A stretch of DNA of 64,000 nt from Roseivirga sp. (lineage in GTDB: Bacteria > Bacteroidota > Bacteroidia > Cytophagales > Cyclobacteriaceae), in assembly GCA_021404565.1 (NCBI GenBank), contig JAAWWF010000003.1, positions 372,001 to 436,000 of the forward strand, written 5' to 3'. The translations under genes and the position numbers were made by a program. Below the pieces are notes generated by a model. It ran no database searches, was not told the DNA's origin, and saw only the letters and a list, made by a program, of their open reading frames with translations. This document shows, piece by piece, positions 61,223-64,000 of this stretch (its first letter is position 1; each line of letters starts with the position of its first letter).

Positions 61223-62728
61223 ATGTTGTCTTTTCAAAATCTTATCAAACTCAATCGGAATGGTGATCTTCCGGTTTTTTTGCAGATCAGCAATGGCATG
61301 ACCTTGCTGATTAAGTCGGGTATCCTGGGAAAGGGAGTGAAACTACCCGGAACCCGTTCACTGTCTGAATCATTGAATGTGCATCGCAAAACCGTGGTAG
61401 CTGCCTATGATGAGTTGATGAGCCAGGGATGGATTGAGGTTATACCCTCCAAAGGTACCTTTGTAAGCAATAAGCTTCCGATCGTGGATGCCCGAAAGCT
61501 CACGAACGATGAACACAGACGCGCCAATAGAGAAAAGGCCGGTTTCGATTTTTACCCGAGGGAGGAATTGAGAAGGGCAAAGGAATTTGTTGCTGACGGA
61601 CTCACTATTGACGAAGGAATACCTGATGTGCGCATTGCTCCGGTATTTGAAATACTGCGAAATCTGAAAAGTATCGTGTCTCGTAGCTACAACAAAAAGT
61701 ACCTGTCCTATGGCCCGGTACATGGCGATACTTTGCTCAGAGAGGTTTTGGCCGGCTATCTGCAGGAGACCAGGGGGATGAACATTACCATGAAGAATAT
61801 TCTGATTACCCGTGGTAGCCAGATGGGGATGTATCTCTCTGCACAGATGATTATAAGGCCCGGTGATATTGCTGTTGTGGGCCAAAGCAATTACATCACG
61901 GCCAATCTTACTTTGCAGGATGCCGGGGCTGAACTGCAATATGTTCCGGTAGACGAAGAGGGTATCAATACCAATGCGATCGAGGCCATTTGCGAAAGGC
62001 AGAAAATCAAAGCCGTCTTTGTTACCTCTCACCATCATCACCCTACCACGGTCACCCTTAGTGCCGAGAGAAGGCTACACCTGGTACAATTGGCTGAAAA
62101 GTACGGTTTTGCCATACTGGAAGATGATTACGATTACGATTTTCACTACCAGAATGCACCTTTATTACCGCTGGCCAGTGCTGATCGATCCGGTAATGTG
62201 ATCTATATGGGGGCTATTTGTAAAATTGTGGCACCAGTCTATCGTGTGGGCTATATGGTGGCTTCAGAAGACCTGATTGAGGAAACGGCCCATTTACGAA
62301 GAATTATTGATCGTCAGGGAGATGCGGTGCTTGAAAGAGCGATTGCACAGATGATACAACAAGGCGATTTTCAGAGACACAGCAAAAAGGCCCTTAAGCT
62401 ATATAAGGAACGCAGAGACCATTTCTGTGGATTGCTCGAATCGGAGCTCAGTGAGTATGTGAGCTTTGACAGGCCGGAAGGAGGTATGGCGGTTTGGGTT
62501 GGTATGGATAAGGCTCTCAACTGGGGAAGGGTAGCCAAAGAATGCCTGAAAGATGGGTTGAGAATACCTGACTGGCAACTGTTTGATCAGCTTAAGGGAG
62601 GACACAACCACATCCGCATGGGTTTTGCTTCCCTGAACAATGAAGAGCAAAAAGAAGTGGTAAGGATTCTGGGTAAAGCGATGAAAACAGTAAAGACTGA
62701 AGCGAGCCTGGTGATGAATCTGGCCTGA
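61223..62728 (+). CDS. MocR/PdxR-type transcriptional regulator
   Basis: This 501-residue fusion has an N-terminal GntR-type winged helix (LPGTRSLSESLNVHRKTVVAAYDELMSQGWIE), a linker, and a C-terminal aminotransferase-like domain with the PLP-type Lys334 (GAICKIVAPVYRVGYMV) and the DYDYDFHY segment. MocR/PdxR regulators sense PLP or related amines and control vitamin B6, GABA or taurine genes. It is divergent from a VOC-PNPOx-DJ-1-OsmC-GNAT cluster, and the shared promoter/operator region suggests that it controls that cluster and itself. Confidence 0.93.
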   Translation: MLSFQNLIKLNRNGDLPVFLQISNGMTLLIKSGILGKGVKLPGTRSLSESLNVHRKTVVAAYDELMSQGWIEVIPSKGTFVSNKLPIVDARKLTNDEHRRANREKAGFDFYPREELRRAKEFVADGLTIDEGIPDVRIAPVFEILRNLKSIVSRSYNKKYLSYGPVHGDTLLREVLAGYLQETRGMNITMKNILITRGSQMGMYLSAQMIIRPGDIAVVGQSNYITANLTLQDAGAELQYVPVDEEGINTNAIEAICERQKIKAVFVTSHHHHPTTVTLSAERRLHLVQLAEKYGFAILEDDYDYDFHYQNAPLLPLASADRSGNVIYMGAICKIVAPVYRVGYMVASEDLIEETAHLRRIIDRQGDAVLERAIAQMIQQGDFQRHSKKALKLYKERRDHFCGLLESELSEYVSFDRPEGGMAVWVGMDKALNWGRVAKECLKDGLRIPDWQLFDQLKGGHNHIRMGFASLNNEEQKEVVRILGKAMKTVKTEASLVMNLA

Positions 62729-62747
62729 TTACGTAGTTACTCCGCTT

Positions 62748-63130
62748 CGTCTGTCGCAGGTTCCAAACATGTCTTAAAGGTTTCTAGGGTTACTTCAGAA
62801 CGTTCTGGCTGAAAAGCGTAGAAAGGATTTGGTTGGTTAGGTCTATGATTTTAAGCCATTGTTGGGCACAGCTTTTTTATTTATAATTCTATCAAACGGG
62901 ATGATTCCTTTTTCAGTCAAATCTTTCCTTAAGTTGTCCGCATAATTGTGAGCGAACTTTTCCTTGTCAGCTTTTGACAGTTTGAAATAGTTGTCATCTC
63001 TTTTTTCCCATTCTTCAAATTCTTCATCTTCTGTTCCTGGTCGCTCTACAAATTCCAGGTAATGTACGTAATGTCCGAATTCATGAGGTAAAGTTCTATA
63101 GAGTTGAGTTCGTCTAACATTCTCAAGTTT
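62748..63130 (-). pseudogene. Truncated duplicate of the metalloprotease gene 3' end
   Basis: This 383-bp segment matches 63387-63769 with about six differences, all in the first ~100 bp (five outside the coding part and one silent). It carries the last ~96 codons of the downstream metalloprotease, including H-E-F-G-H, and the same stop (TAG on the reverse strand at 62842), but upstream of 63130 the match stops and a REP palindrome follows. There is no start codon, so it is a gene remnant. Its left edge is the half-REP GTCGCAGGTTC at 62753. Confidence 0.85.
62753..62763. repeat. Half REP element, left copy
   Basis: GTCGCAGGTTC, one arm of the REP palindrome, preceded by CGTCT. Its downstream sequence is CAAACATG, so only one arm is present. 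An identical half copy at 63392-63402 marks the second repeat unit. Confidence 0.75.
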
Positions 63131-63386
63131 AGTCTGTCGCAGGTTCTCCGAACCTGTGACGATTATGAGTGCGAGGACTCTGTCAGTCTGGAGTTTCGTG
63201 AGTTCTATCTCTTCCGGTCTGACTTAGGAGTCCGACCTGAACTTTGTCGTTTTCTAACTCCGAGGTTACGAGGAGTCTGGTACCCCTGATTTTTACTCAA
63301 CAAAGCTTATAACATAAAAAAGTATGTACGGTGGCTCACTGCCACTTCCTTCAGATTCTTCCTACCGTCAGAATATAAAAGGAAGC
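63131..63386. other. Repeat-derived spacer between the two metalloprotease copies
   Basis: About 256 bp with the REP palindrome at 63136-63160, a GC-biased tract (GACGATTATGAGTGCGAGGA...GAGGAGTCTGG) to about 63290, and an AT-rich part to 63386 with no gene. A 61-residue reading frame crosses it but depends on the REP and is judged spurious. It is present once and separates the 383-bp repeats. Confidence 0.7.
63136..63160. repeat. REP-like palindrome, second full copy
   Basis: GTCGCAGGTTC (63136-63146), TCC, GAACCTGTGAC (63150-63160): the same palindrome as 50704-50728 with one G-T mismatch in the stem. It begins six bases after the point where the truncated metalloprotease copy loses homology. 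Confidence 0.85.
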
Positions 63387-63391
63387 CGTCT

Positions 63392-63402
63392 GTCGCAGGT
63401 TC
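63392..63402. repeat. Half REP element, right copy
   Basis: GTCGCAGGTTC again, followed by CAAACATG, 639 bp from the left half copy. It marks the start of the intact gene's 3' flank. Confidence 0.75.
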
Positions 63403-63481
63403 CAAACATGGCTTAAAGGTTTCTACGATTGCTTCAGAACGTTCTGGCTGAAAAGCGTAGAAAGGGTTTGGTTGGTTAGGT

Positions 63482-64000
63482 CTATGATTTTAGGCCATTG
63501 TTGGGCACAGCTTTTTTATTTATAATTCTATCAAACGGGATGATTCCTTTTTCAGTCAAATCTTTCCTTAAGTTGTCCGCATAATTGTGAGCGAACTTTT
63601 CCTTGTCAGCTTTTGACAGTTTGAAATAGTTGTCATCTCTTTTTTCCCATTCTTCAAATTCTTCATCTTCTGTTCCTGGTCGCTCTACAAATTCCAGGTA
63701 ATGTACGTAATGTCCGAATTCATGAGGTAAAGTTCTATAGAGTTGAGTTCGTCTAACATTCTCAAGTTTGTATTCAGCGTTGAAAGCTCTTTTATCTTCA
63801 ACTATTGGGTGTCCGTCATTCCGTAATCTTTCTAATTCATGTTGAGAATCAGGAGATAACTTCTTTGACCATTTAAACGACTTTGAATAGTCGATTGCTT
63901 CAATAATTATTGCTGGTAAATAGTCTCCTTCAAATTCATATGAGTAGATAAGCCTTCCCCAAACTGGCGAAAGCGTTTCTTCTTTCCGTTTTGGTTGTCT
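63482..64000 (-). CDS. HExxH metalloprotease-like protein, N-terminus beyond window
   Basis: The reverse strand is open for 173 codons from the right edge to a TAG at 63482. It has no start in the window, so the protein continues beyond 64000. The zinc-binding motif H-E-F-G-H sits in LPHEFGHYVHYLEF, about 78 residues before the end. Upstream are WGRLIYSYEFEGDYLPAIIIEA and a charged stretch; the C-terminal part is Lys/Glu-rich (KLSKADKEKFAHNYADNLRKD). The family is not identified; HEFGHYVHY suggests a zincin. It has a truncated twin at 62748-63130. Confidence 0.75.
   Translation of the reverse strand, partial: RQPKRKEETLSPVWGRLIYSYEFEGDYLPAIIIEAIDYSKSFKWSKKLSPDSQHELERLRNDGHPIVEDKRAFNAEYKLENVRRTQLYRTLPHEFGHYVHYLEFVERPGTEDEEFEEWEKRDDNYFKLSKADKEKFAHNYADNLRKDLTEKGIIPFDRIINKKAVPNNGLKS

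Noticed and set aside
63104-63289. 61-residue forward ORF near the right end
   Set aside because: It crosses the REP palindrome and the duplication boundary, and its start lies in the truncated gene copy; not a plausible gene.
1-64000. tRNA, rRNA, prophage or insertion sequence with transposase
   Set aside because: None were recognised by eye; a tRNA scan and IS search would be needed for certainty.

Overview
The window looks like a chromosomal segment of a member of the Bacteroidota, most likely a marine or soil Cytophagales-type bacterium. The evidence is: four type IX secretion cargo proteins with gliding-motility-type (type B) or type A C-terminal sorting domains; the sdhCAB order with a single fused cytochrome b subunit; fused isobutyryl-CoA mutase (IcmF); DUF4494 and DCC-family proteins; and several matches to the Bacteroidota promoter (TTTG, then TAnnTTTG). 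The genus cannot be fixed from the sequence. No rRNA, tRNA, CRISPR array, transposase or prophage gene was seen.

Layout. 0-6.7 kb: a truncated macro-domain gene, small secreted or membrane proteins, an amidohydrolase lipoprotein, an unknown lipoprotein, and a two-gene unit of an Hsp90-like chaperone and a helical-repeat protein. 6.9-12.2 kb: valS, whose 5' leader is rich in inverted repeats, and a 779-residue surface protein. 12.3-17.8 kb: fumarylacetoacetase, a flavin reductase-like protein, two small outer-membrane barrels, bioB and folK. 17.8-23.3 kb: PadR regulator plus FtsX-type permease, a heptamer repeat array, a beta-lactamase-like serine hydrolase lipoprotein and fabD. 23.4-29.7 kb: a DCC protein overlapping the first of two tandem paralogous giant surface proteins; the second copy is split by a frameshift. 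29.9-33.4 kb: sdhCAB. 33.6-38.4 kb: a 1,600-residue adhesin-like protein with three equal-length repeats. 38.5-43.9 kb: a DUF922-like protease, an ECF sigma factor with a small membrane partner, DUF4494, and an RlmL-type methyltransferase. 43.9-49.8 kb: a membrane patatin and icmF. 49.8-57.8 kb: a Shedu-like nuclease, a REP palindrome, an ECF sigma factor with a barrel/anti-sigma-like partner, a second amidohydrolase, a VWA protein and hypotheticals. 58.3-62.7 kb: a MocR/PdxR-type regulator divergent from a stress and small-molecule cluster (VOC, PNPOx-like, DJ-1, OsmC, GNAT). 62.7-64.0 kb: a REP-bounded tandem partial duplication of an HExxH metalloprotease gene that runs off the right edge.

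How the genes work together. The core metabolic genes (valS, bioB, folK, fabD, sdhCAB, icmF, fahA) are scattered housekeeping functions rather than one pathway. fahA (tyrosine catabolism to fumarate) and sdh (fumarate/succinate) touch the same part of the TCA cycle, and icmF feeds branched acyl-CoA metabolism. Surface and envelope genes dominate the rest. The clearest regulatory units are the mocR divergent promoter region, the valS leader, and the two sigma-factor/partner pairs. The most unusual items are the Hsp90-like/repeat-protein pair, the REP palindromes with the partial duplication at the right end, the Shedu-like nuclease, and the frameshifted giant surface gene. All calls come from reading the sequence; no database search was run.
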